A stretch of DNA of 64,000 bases, from contig JAGFJK010000239.1 in the NCBI GenBank assembly GCA_024102795.1, positions 1-64,000 of the forward strand, in the 5' to 3' direction. Within the stretch, counting starts at the first letter, position 1; each line of letters opens with the position of its first letter. This stretch comes from Pirellulaceae bacterium (lineage in GTDB: Bacteria; Planctomycetota; Planctomycetia; Pirellulales; Pirellulaceae). A program made the position numbers and the translations under genes. Of the stretch, positions 52,755 through 63,500 are shown one piece after another. The notes beneath the pieces were generated by a model. It saw only the letters and a list, made by a program, of their open reading frames with translations, ran no database searches and was not told the DNA's origin.

Positions 52755-55700
52755 TTACGATGGCCCGACCAGCTCCAGGATTCCCTCCAGCGGAATGCGG
52801 ACCCAGTCGGGACGGTTGTTCAATTCATACACCAGTTCGTACACGGCCTTTTCCAGGACGTGCGCATCCAGCAGGTTCTTCAGTTCGTCGCGGTCCTGAG
52901 GCAGCAGGTTCGTCGGGCCCAACTGGCGAGCGTACCCTTCCAGGAAGGCGGCCGACGACCAGGTGTACCAGATCTGGAACCAGGTCTGCAGATCGCCGGC
53001 GGCGACGCCGCGTCCCGTGCCGCCGGGCGCCTGGCCCAGGCGGGCGGCGTGCGAGGCGTAGTGCAGGGACCGCAGCATGCCGGCCACGTCGCGGAGCGGC
53101 GAGGTCTTGATCCGCCGCTCGCTGATCGGGCGCTGCGGTTCGCCCTCGAAATCGATGATCACAAAGTCGTTTCCCGTGAACAGCACCTGGCCCAGGTGGT
53201 AGTCGCCATGGCAGCGCGTCCGCAGCGCCGAGATCTTGCGGTCCAGCACGCGGCGGAAGCGCTCGAGCAGTTCGCCTTCGCGCTGGGCGACGCCGGCCGC
53301 CTGCTCCCGCAGGTCCTCGTCGAACACGGGCAACTGGCGGCGAAGCAGGGCGAACGCGCGGCGCGTCTGAGCCCGCATCGACTGGTACAGGCCCCGCTGG
53401 TACAGCAGCGTGAACGGTTCCGGCACAAAAGCCGCCGTCTTGCCGCCCGCCAGCGCCTGATGCATCTCGGCCGTCCGTTTGCCCAGCAAGGCGATCGACC
53501 GCAGGTAGGGGCCGATCAGCTCCTGAGTATAATCCGGAGGCCGCTGGTCGATCAGGTCCAGCGGCGACTGGTGAGGCGGCAATTGCCCGCGGCGATCCAG
53601 CTCCGGCAATTCAGCCTCCACCCGCTCGGCGAAACGTCCCAGCTCATCCAGCGTGTAGACCCAGGCGTCTCCTTCGTTGGCCACCAGCTCGTGCATGATG
53701 CCCAGCGTGATCGAGTCGCCGTTGGCGGCCGCCCCCGCAGGTTGCTCCTGGTCCGCCAGCGGCTGATAGGTCAGGGCGGCCGCCAGTTCGGGCACGCAGG
53801 AGAGCTGAGTTTCCTGGGTCAGAAAGCGGCCGATCTCCAAGTCGGGATTCTCGCCGGCGTTCAGGCAGCGGAAGATTTTCAGGATGAACCGTTCGCCGAG
53901 GATCACCGAGGTGTTGCTCTGCTGGCCGCCGTGGATGGCCACCGTCGGCGGCTCGTCGCCGTTCAGTTCGCGGGCCGCCTTGACGGCCCGCGGCGGGCCG
54001 GCCTGCCGCTTGAGCCCGCTGGCCAGGCGGCGGTAGGCCTTGGTCTGTTCGGCGTGGATCTCGCCATGCTGCCCGCGCAGGACCCGGCGGCGGCGAATGG
54101 CCTCGTGCAGCGGGTGCCAGAACAGGTCTTCCCACATGGCTTCGCAGAGTACGGCGGGCGGCTCGCCATCCGACCGTTCGACCCGCAGAATGCCGCCCCG
54201 CGGATGGTCGCCCGTGATGTTGCAGGCTTGCTCGCCCTGGGCAAAGACCACCGGCAAGAGATACTTTTCCGCTTCGCCATCGACGTACTGGACATCCACC
54301 AGCAGCAGGCGCATGGCGGAAGACTCCGCCGGCCCCTGAATGGCGAAGTAGTCGACCAGCCCGACCTGCTGGATCTTGCGCGCCTTGCCGGCGAACCAGC
54401 GTTGCCGCCGCAGGTAGGCCGGCAAGGCCTGCAGCAGCGTCCGGCAGGCCTTGCCGGTGAACAGGTTGTCCCACCGCTGAGCGATCGTGCAGCCCGGCAG
54501 GTCGATCCCCACTGAACTGATCTCGTCGTCGTGCCAGGCCAGTTTGAACCAGTAGAACGCGTGTGGACCCAGGGTCAGAAAGTACGGCAGCTCGCCCACC
54601 GGCGGGAAACGGGCCTGCCCGAACAGCTCGATCGGATGCTGGCCGCGGAACGCCGACAGATCCAGCTCGGCCGCCTGCGCGAAACGCGACAGGTTGGCCA
54701 CGACCAGCAGCGTCTCGTCCTCGTGCCGCCGCAGGTAGGCCAGCACCTTGGGATTCTCGCAACTGACGAACTCCAGGCTGCCGCGGCCGAAGGCCCGGAA
54801 CTGCTTGCGCAAGTGAATGATCCGCCGCATCCACCAGAGCAGCGAATGCGGACTGTTCTGCTCCACCTCGACATTCACCGTCGAGTAATGGTATTCGGCG
54901 TCGATGATCACCGGCAGAAACAGCCGCTGCGGGTTGGCCGACGAGAAGCCTCCGTTGCGGTCCGCGTTCCACTGCATCGGCGTGCGGACGCCGTTGCGGT
55001 CGCCCAGGTAGATGTTGTCACCCATCCCCAGTTCATCGCCGTAGTAGATGATCGGCGTGCCGGGCAGGGACAGCAGCAGGGCGTTCATCAGTTCGATCTT
55101 GCGGCGGTCGTTCTTGAGCAGCGGGGCCAGGCGCCGGCGGATGCCCAGGTTGATCCGCGCCCGCGGATCGTCCGCGAACGTCCGGTACATGTAGTCCCGC
55201 TCCTCGTCGGTCACCATCTCCAGCGTCAGCTCGTCATGGTTCCGCAGGAAGATGCCCCACTGGCAGACGGGCGGGATGGTCGGCGTCTGATCCAGGATGT
55301 CGATGATGGCGAAACGGTCTTCCCGCTCGACCGCCATGAACAGCCGCGGCATCAGCGGGAAGTGGAAATTCATGTGGCATTCGTCGCCGTCGCCAAAATA
55401 GGCCGCCGCGTCCTCGGGCCACTGGTTGGCTTCGGCCAGCAGCATGCGGTCGGGGTATTGCTGGTCCACGTGCTGCCGCAGCTTGCGGAGGAAGGCGTGC
55501 GTCTCCGGCAGGTTCTCGCAGTTCGTGCCCTCCCGCTCGTACAGATAGGGGACGGCGTCCAGCCGCACGCCGTCGACGCCCAGCGCCAGCCAGAAGTCGA
55601 TCACCTTGAGCATCGCGGCGTGGACTTCTGGATTGTCGAAGTTCAGGTCCGGCTGGTGGTGGTAGAAGCGGTGCCAGTAATGCGCGCCGGCCACGGGATC

Positions 55701-56213
55701 CCAGGTCCAGTTGGACGACTCGAAGTCCTGGAAGATGATCCGCGCGTCGCGGTAACGGTCCGTCGTGTCGCTCCAGACGTAGAAGTCGCGCCACCGCGAA
55801 CCGGGTGGGGAGCGCCGCGACCGCTGAAACCATTCGTGCTGGTCCGACGTGTGGTTCAGCACCAGTTCGGTGATCACGCGCAGGCCCCGCGCATGGGCCT
55901 CGCGGACCAGGGCCTTGAAGTCCCGCAGCGTGCCGTAGCTGGGATTGATCGCCGTGTAGTCCGCGATGTCGTAGCCGTCGTCGCGGAGCGGCGAGGGGAA
56001 GAACGGCAGCAGCCAGATCGCGGTGACTCCCAGATCCTGGATGTAGTCCAGCCGCGCCGTCAAGCCGCGGAGGTCTCCGATGCCATCGCTGTTGCTGTCC
56101 AGGAACGAACGGACATGGAGCTGGTAAACGACGGCGTCCTTGTACCACAACGCGTCCGCTTCGGCGGGTGTGGTGGAGATGCTGGTTGCCTGACGGCGGG
56201 TCACGGTCGCCAT
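52755..56213 (-). CDS. treS: Trehalose synthase / maltokinase fusion
   Basis: 1152 residues. About 1-560 is trehalose synthase (GH13, interconverts trehalose and maltose): [118 protein letters not shown]. About 600-1152 is maltokinase (Pep2/Mak type; maltose plus ATP to maltose 1-phosphate), with the kinase motif [20 protein letters not shown] near 1000 and [14 protein letters not shown]. The fusion channels maltose to GlgE. ATG 56213 has AAAGGA upstream, and the longer frame is rejected. It starts 22 bases after the glgE stop. Confidence 0.95.
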   Translation of the reverse strand: MATVTRRQATSISTTPAEADALWYKDAVVYQLHVRSFLDSNSDGIGDLRGLTARLDYIQDLGVTAIWLLPFFPSPLRDDGYDIADYTAINPSYGTLRDFKALVREAHARGLRVITELVLNHTSDQHEWFQRSRRSPPGSRWRDFYVWSDTTDRYRDARIIFQDFESSNWTWDPVAGAHYWHRFYHHQPDLNFDNPEVHAAMLKVIDFWLALGVDGVRLDAVPYLYEREGTNCENLPETHAFLRKLRQHVDQQYPDRMLLAEANQWPEDAAAYFGDGDECHMNFHFPLMPRLFMAVEREDRFAIIDILDQTPTIPPVCQWGIFLRNHDELTLEMVTDEERDYMYRTFADDPRARINLGIRRRLAPLLKNDRRKIELMNALLLSLPGTPIIYYGDELGMGDNIYLGDRNGVRTPMQWNADRNGGFSSANPQRLFLPVIIDAEYHYSTVNVEVEQNSPHSLLWWMRRIIHLRKQFRAFGRGSLEFVSCENPKVLAYLRRHEDETLLVVANLSRFAQAAELDLSAFRGQHPIELFGQARFPPVGELPYFLTLGPHAFYWFKLAWHDDEISSVGIDLPGCTIAQRWDNLFTGKACRTLLQALPAYLRRQRWFAGKARKIQQVGLVDYFAIQGPAESSAMRLLLVDVQYVDGEAEKYLLPVVFAQGEQACNITGDHPRGGILRVERSDGEPPAVLCEAMWEDLFWHPLHEAIRRRRVLRGQHGEIHAEQTKAYRRLASGLKRQAGPPRAVKAARELNGDEPPTVAIHGGQQSNTSVILGERFILKIFRCLNAGENPDLEIGRFLTQETQLSCVPELAAALTYQPLADQEQPAGAAANGDSITLGIMHELVANEGDAWVYTLDELGRFAERVEAELPELDRRGQLPPHQSPLDLIDQRPPDYTQELIGPYLRSIALLGKRTAEMHQALAGGKTAAFVPEPFTLLYQRGLYQSMRAQTRRAFALLRRQLPVFDEDLREQAAGVAQREGELLERFRRVLDRKISALRTRCHGDYHLGQVLFTGNDFVIIDFEGEPQRPISERRIKTSPLRDVAGMLRSLHYASHAARLGQAPGGTGRGVAAGDLQTWFQIWYTWSSAAFLEGYARQLGPTNLLPQDRDELKNLLDAHVLEKAVYELVYELNNRPDWVRIPLEGILELVGPS

Positions 56214-56235
56214 GAGTTGATCCTTTGCTGCCGCG

Positions 56236-58269
56236 CTACAGGTAGTACTCGAAGTCCCGTTCGCTGCGGACCCGCCGCTTGACGTGCAGGATGTGCACCG
56301 GCACGATCGCGGGGTCCAGTTCGACATAGTTCCGGCTGCCGTGCCAGAGGTAGCGCGCGTCGCTCAGCACGTCGTGGACCTGGAACGGATGGTCCGCCTC
56401 CAGATGCAGTTCCTCCAGCGGCAACTCCACCCAGCCCGCTTGCCGGTGGTGCGGATCCAGATTGGCGATCACCAGGATGATCTGGTTGCCGTCGGCCGTC
56501 GCCTTGCTGTAGCAGATCAACTGCTCGTTATCGACCGGATGGAAACGCAGCGTCTCGTTGGTCCGCAGCACGGCGAATTCGCGGCGGATGCGGTTCAGGC
56601 GGGACAGGAATTCCTTCAGACTGTCGGGCCGCCCCAGGTCGTGATGGTGCAGTTCGTACTTCTCCGAATGCAGGTATTCCTCGCTGCCGGGTTCCCGCGG
56701 CACGCACCACTGATGCTCGTACGGCGGTCCGTACACTCCGTAGTTGGCCGACAGGGTGGCCGCCAGCGCCACCCGCGCCATGAACGCCGCCCGGCCGCCC
56801 AACTGCAGATGCTCGGTCAGGATGTCCGGCGTGTTCGGCCAGAAATTGGGACGGAAGAACTCGCGCGCCTCGCTGGTCGTCAGCTCCGTCGCGTACTCCG
56901 TCAATTCCGTCTTTGTGTTCCGCCAGGCGAAGTAGGTGTACGACTGCGTGAACCCCAGCTTGGCCAGCCGGTACATGATCTTGGGACGCGTGAACGCCTC
57001 GGACAGAAAGAGCACATCGGGGTGTTCACGGTGGATCTCTCCCAGGCACCATTCCCAGAAACCGAACGGCTTGGTGTGCGGATTGTCGACGCGAAAGATC
57101 TTCACGCCGCGGGCGATCCAGAAGTCGAACACCGACTTGAGTTCCCGCCACAGGCTGGACCACTGCGGAGTTTCGAAATCGAAGGGGTAGATGTCCTGGT
57201 ACTTCTTCGGCGGGTTCTCCGCGTACTGCACCGTGCCGTCGGGCCGCTGCCGGAACCAGCCGGGTTGAGCGGCCACGTAGGGATGGTCGGGGGAACACTG
57301 AAAGGCGATGTCCAGCGCCAACTCGATGCCCAACTCGCCGGCCGCCGACACCAGACGGTCGAAGTCTTCCCAGGTGCCCAGTTGCGGGTGCAATTCCTTG
57401 TGCCCGCCCTCGGCGCCGCCGATCGCCCAGGGACTCCCCACGTCGTCCGGTTGAGCGATCGTCTGGTTGTTCTTGCCCTTTCGGAACGTGATCCCGATCG
57501 GATGGATCGGAGGCAGGTACAGGACATCGAACCCCATCTCGGCCACGTACGGCAACCGGGCGATGACGTCGCGCAGCGTGCCGTGCGCTCCCGGTGTGTC
57601 GCTGCACGAACGGGGAAACATCTCGTACCAGGCGCTGCACCGGGCCCGCTCGCGGTCCACGTGCACGCGCAAGGCCGGCCCGCTGCTGGTGGCGCCGCTG
57701 CTGGTGGCAAAGTCCCGGCTCGCGTGGCGGCCCATCAGTTGCCCCAGCTCCGGATCCTCGCACACCTGGTCCAGGTGCCCCAGCACCTCGTCGCTGCGCA
57801 GGCGGCGAACCCAGTTCAACAACCGGTGCTGATCCTGCCCGCCCGCATTGCTGGCGGCACGCTCCACCAGTTGCGCTCCGATCTGCAGGTCGACCCGCGC
57901 GGCCTGCCCGGCGGCCACCCGCTTGCGAAGATCGCGGTGCCAGGAAACGAAGTGATCCACCCAGGCCAGCACGCGGTATTCGTAGTTGCCGATCTGGTCG
58001 ACCGTGAACTCGGCCCGCCAGCGGTCGTTGACCAGCGGCTCCAGCGGCACTTCCCGCCACGCCTCGTCCGTGTGAAAGCGGTACTGCACGACGGCCGTCA
58101 GCGCGTCGTGCCCGTCACAGAAAATGTCCGCTTCGACCCGCAGTGCATCTCCCACCACCCGCTTGACCGGATAGCGCCCGCCGTCAATGGCGGGCGCCAC
58201 GCCTTCGATCACCACCCGGCTGCGGCCATCCGGCGGCAGCCCCGGTTCCTCGTCCGTGTCTGGATTCAT
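56236..58269 (-). CDS. glgE: Alpha-1,4-glucan:maltose-1-phosphate maltosyltransferase
   Basis: 677 residues, GH13_3. It extends alpha-1,4-glucan with maltosyl units from maltose 1-phosphate. Seen: [100 protein letters not shown] (nucleophile Asp), [20 protein letters not shown] and [17 protein letters not shown] 58269 is used, which removes a 56-residue extension lacking homology. It is the first enzyme gene after the MarR-type regulator (79 bases apart) and is followed by treS/mak. Confidence 0.95.
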   Translation of the reverse strand: MNPDTDEEPGLPPDGRSRVVIEGVAPAIDGGRYPVKRVVGDALRVEADIFCDGHDALTAVVQYRFHTDEAWREVPLEPLVNDRWRAEFTVDQIGNYEYRVLAWVDHFVSWHRDLRKRVAAGQAARVDLQIGAQLVERAASNAGGQDQHRLLNWVRRLRSDEVLGHLDQVCEDPELGQLMGRHASRDFATSSGATSSGPALRVHVDRERARCSAWYEMFPRSCSDTPGAHGTLRDVIARLPYVAEMGFDVLYLPPIHPIGITFRKGKNNQTIAQPDDVGSPWAIGGAEGGHKELHPQLGTWEDFDRLVSAAGELGIELALDIAFQCSPDHPYVAAQPGWFRQRPDGTVQYAENPPKKYQDIYPFDFETPQWSSLWRELKSVFDFWIARGVKIFRVDNPHTKPFGFWEWCLGEIHREHPDVLFLSEAFTRPKIMYRLAKLGFTQSYTYFAWRNTKTELTEYATELTTSEAREFFRPNFWPNTPDILTEHLQLGGRAAFMARVALAATLSANYGVYGPPYEHQWCVPREPGSEEYLHSEKYELHHHDLGRPDSLKEFLSRLNRIRREFAVLRTNETLRFHPVDNEQLICYSKATADGNQIILVIANLDPHHRQAGWVELPLEELHLEADHPFQVHDVLSDARYLWHGSRNYVELDPAIVPVHILHVKRRVRSERDFEYYL

Positions 58270-58348
58270 TCCCCTGCATCCCGTGAATGGCTGTTGGATG
58301 TTGAAACAAGCCCGCTGAGCTGCCCCAGCGCCGCTCCGCGAGTGAACG

Positions 58349-58819
58349 TTACAACGGCGCATCTCCCGTCTCGGCGGCGGGAACCTCCGACAACATGGCC
58401 GCCTCCAGCAATCCGGCCACGCGCTGCAGCACCGCACTGACCTGCTGCCGCTCGGAGTCGGACAACTGTCCCAGTTGCGCTTCGAACTGGTCGCTCAGCG
58501 CGGGCGGCCCCCGGTCCAGCAACTGCTGGCCCGCCGGGGTCAAGGCCACAAACACCTGGCGGCGGTCCAGCGTCCTCCGTACCCGCTCGACCAGCCCCTG
58601 GCGCTCCAGGCGGTCGATGATGCCCGTCGCCGTCGGTGGACCCACAAACGCCGCCTTGGCCAACACGCCGACGGGAGCCTCCCGGTGGCGCGCCAGTTCC
58701 GTTAGAATGGCGTGCTGCGGAGCGGTCAAGCGGTGCTCTCGCAACAGCCAGCGGCTGTACAGGTCGGCGGCCCGCGTGATCCGCCGCAGGGCCTCGAACG
58801 CCGACGGTTCGCTGCTCAT
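58349..58819 (-). CDS. MarR family transcriptional regulator
   Basis: 156 residues with a MarR winged helix: FEALRRITRAADLYSRWLL, the recognition region LTAPQHAILTELARHREAPV, GVLAKAAFVGPPTATGIIDR, LERQGLVERVRRTLDRRQVF (wing) and VALTPAGQQLLDRGPPALSD. MarR proteins usually repress neighbouring genes and release DNA on binding a small ligand; here the natural targets are glgE-treY on the same strand and glgC divergent. ATG 58819 excludes an Arg-rich extension. TTGACGCCACAA at 58979-58990 has a TTG-N6-CAA shape but is weak evidence for an operator. Confidence 0.9.
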   Translation of the reverse strand: MSSEPSAFEALRRITRAADLYSRWLLREHRLTAPQHAILTELARHREAPVGVLAKAAFVGPPTATGIIDRLERQGLVERVRRTLDRRQVFVALTPAGQQLLDRGPPALSDQFEAQLGQLSDSERQQVSAVLQRVAGLLEAAMLSEVPAAETGDAPL

Positions 58820-58951
58820 GGTCGCTTGCCCCAACTGGAACGCTCTTCGAACTACTGGCCTGCACGCGGCCTCCCGCCCCCCCGGCCGGCGTGCCTTCCT
58901 TGCTTCGAATTCCAACCTTAGCGAATGGCCCGTCAATTTTCAAGACGAAAG

Positions 58952-58980
58952 TTTTCAATAGCAAATACAACGGTTATAAT
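58952..58980 (+). promoter_or_regulatory. Candidate glgC promoter
   Basis: TATAAT at 58975-58980 matches the -10 consensus exactly, with TTTTCA at 58952-58957 as a -35 at 17-base spacing (three of six matches). Transcription would begin near 58987, about 39 bases before the glgC start. Direct repeats TTTTCAA at 58937 and 58952 overlap it. The interval is AT-rich compared with both flanking genes. Confidence 0.55.
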
Positions 58981-59025
58981 TGACGCCACAACTGTTGATT
59001 ACACAAGCAAGGGGGAGGGTCCGAC

Positions 59026-60279
59026 GTGGAGGAGGTACTGACGCTGATTCTGGCGGGGGGCAAGGGGACGCGGCTGGAGCCGCTGACGCGCGACCGGGCC
59101 AAGCCGGCCGTCCCGTTCGGGGGCGCCTATCGGATCATCGATTTCACGCTCTCCAACTGCATCAACAGCCGCTTGCGGCGGATTCTGTTGCTGACCCAAT
59201 ACAAGGCCGCCAGCCTGGATCGGCACGTCGATCTGGGCTGGAAGTTCCTGTACCGCGAGTTGAACGAGTTCATCGACGTGGTGCCGCCCCAGCAGCGGAT
59301 CGACGAGAAGTGGTACCAGGGGACGGCGGACGCGGTGTACCAGAACATCTACATGATCGAGAAGCACCGGCCGCGGTACGTGCTGATCTTGTCGGGGGAC
59401 CACATCTACAAGATGGACTACCGCCCGCTGCTGCGGCAGCACATCGAGTCCGGCGCGGCGGTGACGCTGGGCTGCATCCCGGTTCCGCTGGAGGAGAGTT
59501 CGCAGTTCGGCGTGATTCAGGTCGACGCGGACTGGCGGGTCACGCGGTTCGTCGAGAAGCCGGCCACGACCGAACCGATGCCGGACGATCCGCGGCGGTT
59601 CCTGGCGTCGATGGGGATCTATGTGTTCGACGCCCGGTTTCTGTTTGAGCTGTTATGCGCCGACGCGGCCTGTGAGGAGAGCGCTCACGACTTCGGCCGC
59701 AACATCATCCCGTCGATCATCGACACGCATCCGGTGCGGGCCTATCCATTCCGGGACCCGCGGACGGGCGAAACGATGTACTGGCGGGACGTCGGCACGC
59801 TGGACGCCTACTACTGGTCGAACATGGATCTGGTGGCGGTGCGGCCGGAGTTGAACCTGTACGATTCCTCGTGGCCGATCCAGACGTACCGTCCGCCCTT
59901 TCCGCCGGCCAAGACGGTCTTTACGACGACCGAGGGCCCGAACCGGCGGGTGGGCGAGGTGCTGGGCAGCATCATCGGCGCCGGGTCGATTGTTTCGGGC
60001 GGGCGGGTCCTGCATTCGCTGGTGTCGTACAACGTGCGCGTGAACAGTTGGGCGGTGGTCGAGGATTCGGTGCTGTTCGAGGGTGTCGACATCGGCCGGG
60101 GCGCTCAGCTCCGCCGGGCGATCATCGACAAGAACGTGCACATCCCCGAAGGCGCCCGGATCGGTTTCGACCGCCAGGAGGACGAGGCCGCCGGGCACAC
60201 CGTCAGCGACGAGGGCGTGGTGGTCGTGGCCAAGGCCGGCACGACGGTCGAGCAGACGCATGCCTTCGCGGCCGGGTAG
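59026..60279 (+). CDS. glgC: Glucose-1-phosphate adenylyltransferase
   Basis: 417 residues. It makes ADP-glucose from glucose 1-phosphate and ATP, the committed donor for glycogen and, by way of GlgM-type enzymes, for maltose 1-phosphate. Seen: the nucleotidyltransferase signature TLILAGGKGTRLEPLTRDRA, KPAVPFGGAYRIIDFTLSNC, WYQGTADAVYQNIYMIEKHR, ILSGDHIYKMDYRPLLRQHI and YWRDVGTLDAYYWSNMDLVA. The C-terminal left-handed helix ends with IIDKNVHIPEGARIGF. The GTG start has AGGGGGAGGG about 7 bases upstream. It is divergent from the marR-glgE-treS/mak-glgB-treZ-treY operon. Confidence 0.96.
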   Translation: MEEVLTLILAGGKGTRLEPLTRDRAKPAVPFGGAYRIIDFTLSNCINSRLRRILLLTQYKAASLDRHVDLGWKFLYRELNEFIDVVPPQQRIDEKWYQGTADAVYQNIYMIEKHRPRYVLILSGDHIYKMDYRPLLRQHIESGAAVTLGCIPVPLEESSQFGVIQVDADWRVTRFVEKPATTEPMPDDPRRFLASMGIYVFDARFLFELLCADAACEESAHDFGRNIIPSIIDTHPVRAYPFRDPRTGETMYWRDVGTLDAYYWSNMDLVAVRPELNLYDSSWPIQTYRPPFPPAKTVFTTTEGPNRRVGEVLGSIIGAGSIVSGGRVLHSLVSYNVRVNSWAVVEDSVLFEGVDIGRGAQLRRAIIDKNVHIPEGARIGFDRQEDEAAGHTVSDEGVVVVAKAGTTVEQTHAFAAG

Positions 60280-60284
60280 GGGCC

Positions 60285-60356
60285 GAGTTGGCAGTTGGCA
60301 GTGGGCCGTTGTCAGTTGGCAGTTGTCAGTTGTCAGGTGTCAGTTGGCGGGTGGCG
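60285..60356. repeat. GTTGTCA/GTTGGCA heptamer array
   Basis: About nine direct copies of a heptamer (AGTTGGC, AGTTGTC and variants) directly after the glgC stop. Two copies also lie at 39265-39279. As with the array at 6459, the period is seven. Confidence 0.9.
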
Positions 60357-60538
60357 GCTGGAATTGGTGAGCGGCCGGCGCCGGCTGGACGCTCAGCTAT
60401 TGTGCCGCGGTACGGTTCGCCGGCTTCAACAAGATCGCGACATGACCGGGGAGGAAACTGCCCGGACGACTTGGTACCATGGGAAGTCGTTCCTTGGGTT
60501 AACGGAACATTCCGGCAAGGTACCAGGAGTCTGCCGCG

Positions 60539-63500
60539 TTGGACTGGCACGATTGGTTGCAACACCTGGACTCGTTGGCGTGGGACTCGCCCGAGTGGGA
60601 TCAAGCCGAGTCATTTCTTCAAGACGCGGCGAAGCTGGTCCAGCGGCGGCGCGAGCGAATGGCTCATCAGGCCGCCGAGCTGTTGGGAGTCTTAGGTGAC
60701 GAGTGCCGAGAGGATTTGCAATACTTCGACGGTCTGCACCTCCTGGATCTGCCTGCCGACGGACTGGCTGGCGAAACGGGGCAACAGTTAGCCTCACTGC
60801 ACACGCTTCTGCGAGAGTTCCACGAAGTCAAGCAGCAGGAGCAATCGAATATTCGAACCGCTCGCGCTGTACGTTCGCGGCTCAGCGACCTGGAAGACGC
60901 GATTGAGCAACACATTGAGCAGATCACGTCCAGAGGTGGTGAGGCGCCTCCGGACTGCCCGGCCGTGGAACAGGCGCCGCTCGGCGCGAGCGTCAATGGT
61001 GACGTGCCTCCTGTCTGTCCGACCGTGAAACAGTCGCCGCCCGGCGCGAGTTCAGGTGTTGACGAACTTCCGGCTTGTCCGACGGTTGAATCCGCGCCGC
61101 CCGCGGCGAGCGCAGGTGGTGAGGGGCAGTCGCGGCCGACGGCTGTCGCAAGCCAGCGGAACGAGCCGGCCAGCCAGGCGGCGTCGCGCCGGTCGTTGGA
61201 CAGGGAGCGTCAACGCAAGCTCCAGCGTCTCAAGAAGGACAAGAGGCTGTTGCGTCCGCAGACGACGCCTGACGGTCGCGTGCGGGGCGAACGCGGGAGC
61301 TACACGGAGCAGTCCCGCCGCGAGGCATCGGAGCTGGTGGAGCGGCTGTTATCACCGGATGAGTTGCCAGAAGAAGAAGCCGAAGTGAGCGTTGTGCGGG
61401 CGGAAGCGGCGGTAGCCGGCGAGCCCAAAGCGCCGTCGAGCCTCGCGGCGCCGCCGGAGGTTGTTGTCCCGGAGCGACCCGAGCCGAACTTCCAGGCCGA
61501 CGCCACTGAGTCAACCGAAGCGTCCCTGGAGTTTCTTTGTCGCGCTTTGGAGACCGACGATTTCGCGGGAGCGTATTGGTGGCTGCGGTCGCGTGAGTCG
61601 GATGGGCAGCCGACTGGCATACCCGCCTGGATGGCGGAGGCGTTGCAAGTGGCCCGCTGGGGCCCTGATCAGGATCTGGCGCTCGCCGACGCGTTGGCCG
61701 AATTGGCTCGGCTGCACGGCGCGTCGTCGGCGCAAGCCGAGCAGTTGCTCGCGCTGGCGGCGGGGCTGATACCGGCACTCACGCAGCCGATGTTGAACGT
61801 CAATCATTGGCTGGAGGTTGATGTCGGGGCAAGCCACTTGCGGGAATTGGCTCAGGGTGTGCGTCAGTTCGCCGAGCGGGGGCTGAACCTCGATCTGGAC
61901 GAAGTTGACGACCGGCTGTCGCGCACCGATGCCGAGAGTCGGGTGAAGGAGGCGGCAGCCGACGTGGCGGAGTGGCGCCAGCAGGTCCGTACAAAGACTG
62001 CCGGGTATCAGCGGGCAACACGGGTCTGGCAATTGTTGCTGGACCAGTCGGATCAGTTGGGTGACATGTTGGACACTGCGGCTGCTGATCGGCGGTCCCA
62101 GTCCTCGCGAGCAGCGGAGCTGATGAAGCGGTTCAGCCGACGAGCGGACATTGTGCGCCGTGTGCATGACTTGGATGCTGGGAGTGGCAAAGGCCGGCGC
62201 GACGCGATCGAGGGAGCTTCGCTGGATCAGCTTGTGGAGTGGACCTTCGAAGCCTGTGAGCGCGTCGAACGTTGGTGCCGTGCGGTGAGGAACCTCGAGC
62301 GACTCCAGCAGCCGTCGTCGTGGCATGATCAGCGGATCGACGCGCTGCGAAGCACCGTGCGATTGCAACTTGCACCCAGTGTCGCGGAACTAACCTCCCT
62401 GGCGTCCTCGGGCGACAGCCTGTTGCAAGCGGCCGTGCGGGTCGTGCTCAGCGCGTTGCGACGCTTGACGCGGCTCTGCAGGCTTGAGGTGCCAACCGAG
62501 CTGGCCGATGTGCCGTTGCCCGCATCGGGAGCGCGGGAGATGACGGCGGAGGCTGGCGATCCGCATCGCCGGCTGGCGATGCGATTGTGGTGGTTGCCCG
62601 AGATCCAATTCGAGGATCGGGGAGAACCAACGGCCGATGCGCTGCCACGCGTCTGGAGGGCGTTGGAAGCCGATGCCTCCAGTCCTCGGACGCGGGCGCA
62701 GTCGTTGCGCGCCTGGTTCGCTCAGCGCGACTTCCGCTTCACTCGTATGCTGCTCGATCAACTGGAGGAATCGGACGACTGGCAGTTGCTGAACGGGGAG
62801 CAAGACGAACGGCTGGAAAGCGTCCGCCACGAATTGGACGAACGCAAGCAAGAATTGGAGCAGCGGCTTCAATACGCGATCGTTGACGGAGTGCTTTCCG
62901 AGGGCGACCGGGCCGAGCTGCAAGCGCAGCTTCTGGAGCTCAACAATGAGGAGTTGATCTGCTTTGCTCCAGCGCTTGAAGTTTGCGATCAAGTGGAGCA
63001 GCACCTGGGCAGCGCCTATCAGGAGGAAACCTCGCGGCTGTCCGGCAGGTGGCGGGAATTGCGGTCCGTACTGCTCTCCCCGTATTCGGACGAGCAACGG
63101 CGGGAGCTGGACCAACGGATGCAGGCCGCGCTGGATCGCCGCGAGGTGCGGCTGGCGCACGAAATCCTGTCGCAACTGGAAGCAGCCCGCACCCAGGGAC
63201 GGCCCTTGGACTTGATGGCCACGCCCGACGTGCCTGATCCGCTAGGTGAGTTCGTGGCCTGTCACGAAGTGCTTCTGGCAGCGGCCAGGGAGCGTGGGCC
63301 ACGCTCGGCGGAACACTACGAGCGGCTCGTACGGCTGGCCGGCGCGGAGGATGATTTGCCGGCGCCGCGGATCGAGGAGGCATGCCGGGCGCTGGCCGCC
63401 TGGGACGAGCTGCGGCGACGGCCGCTGCGAAAGAGTGAATCCCAGGCCTCGCCACGACTGGTGCCACTTATCGAGTTCTTTGGCCTGCAACCGCGCGAGC

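Noticed and set aside
54531..56282. Plus-strand frame of 583 codons opposite treS/mak
   Set aside because: Val/Arg/Gln/His-rich antisense translation with no domain; opposite a clear GH13 gene.
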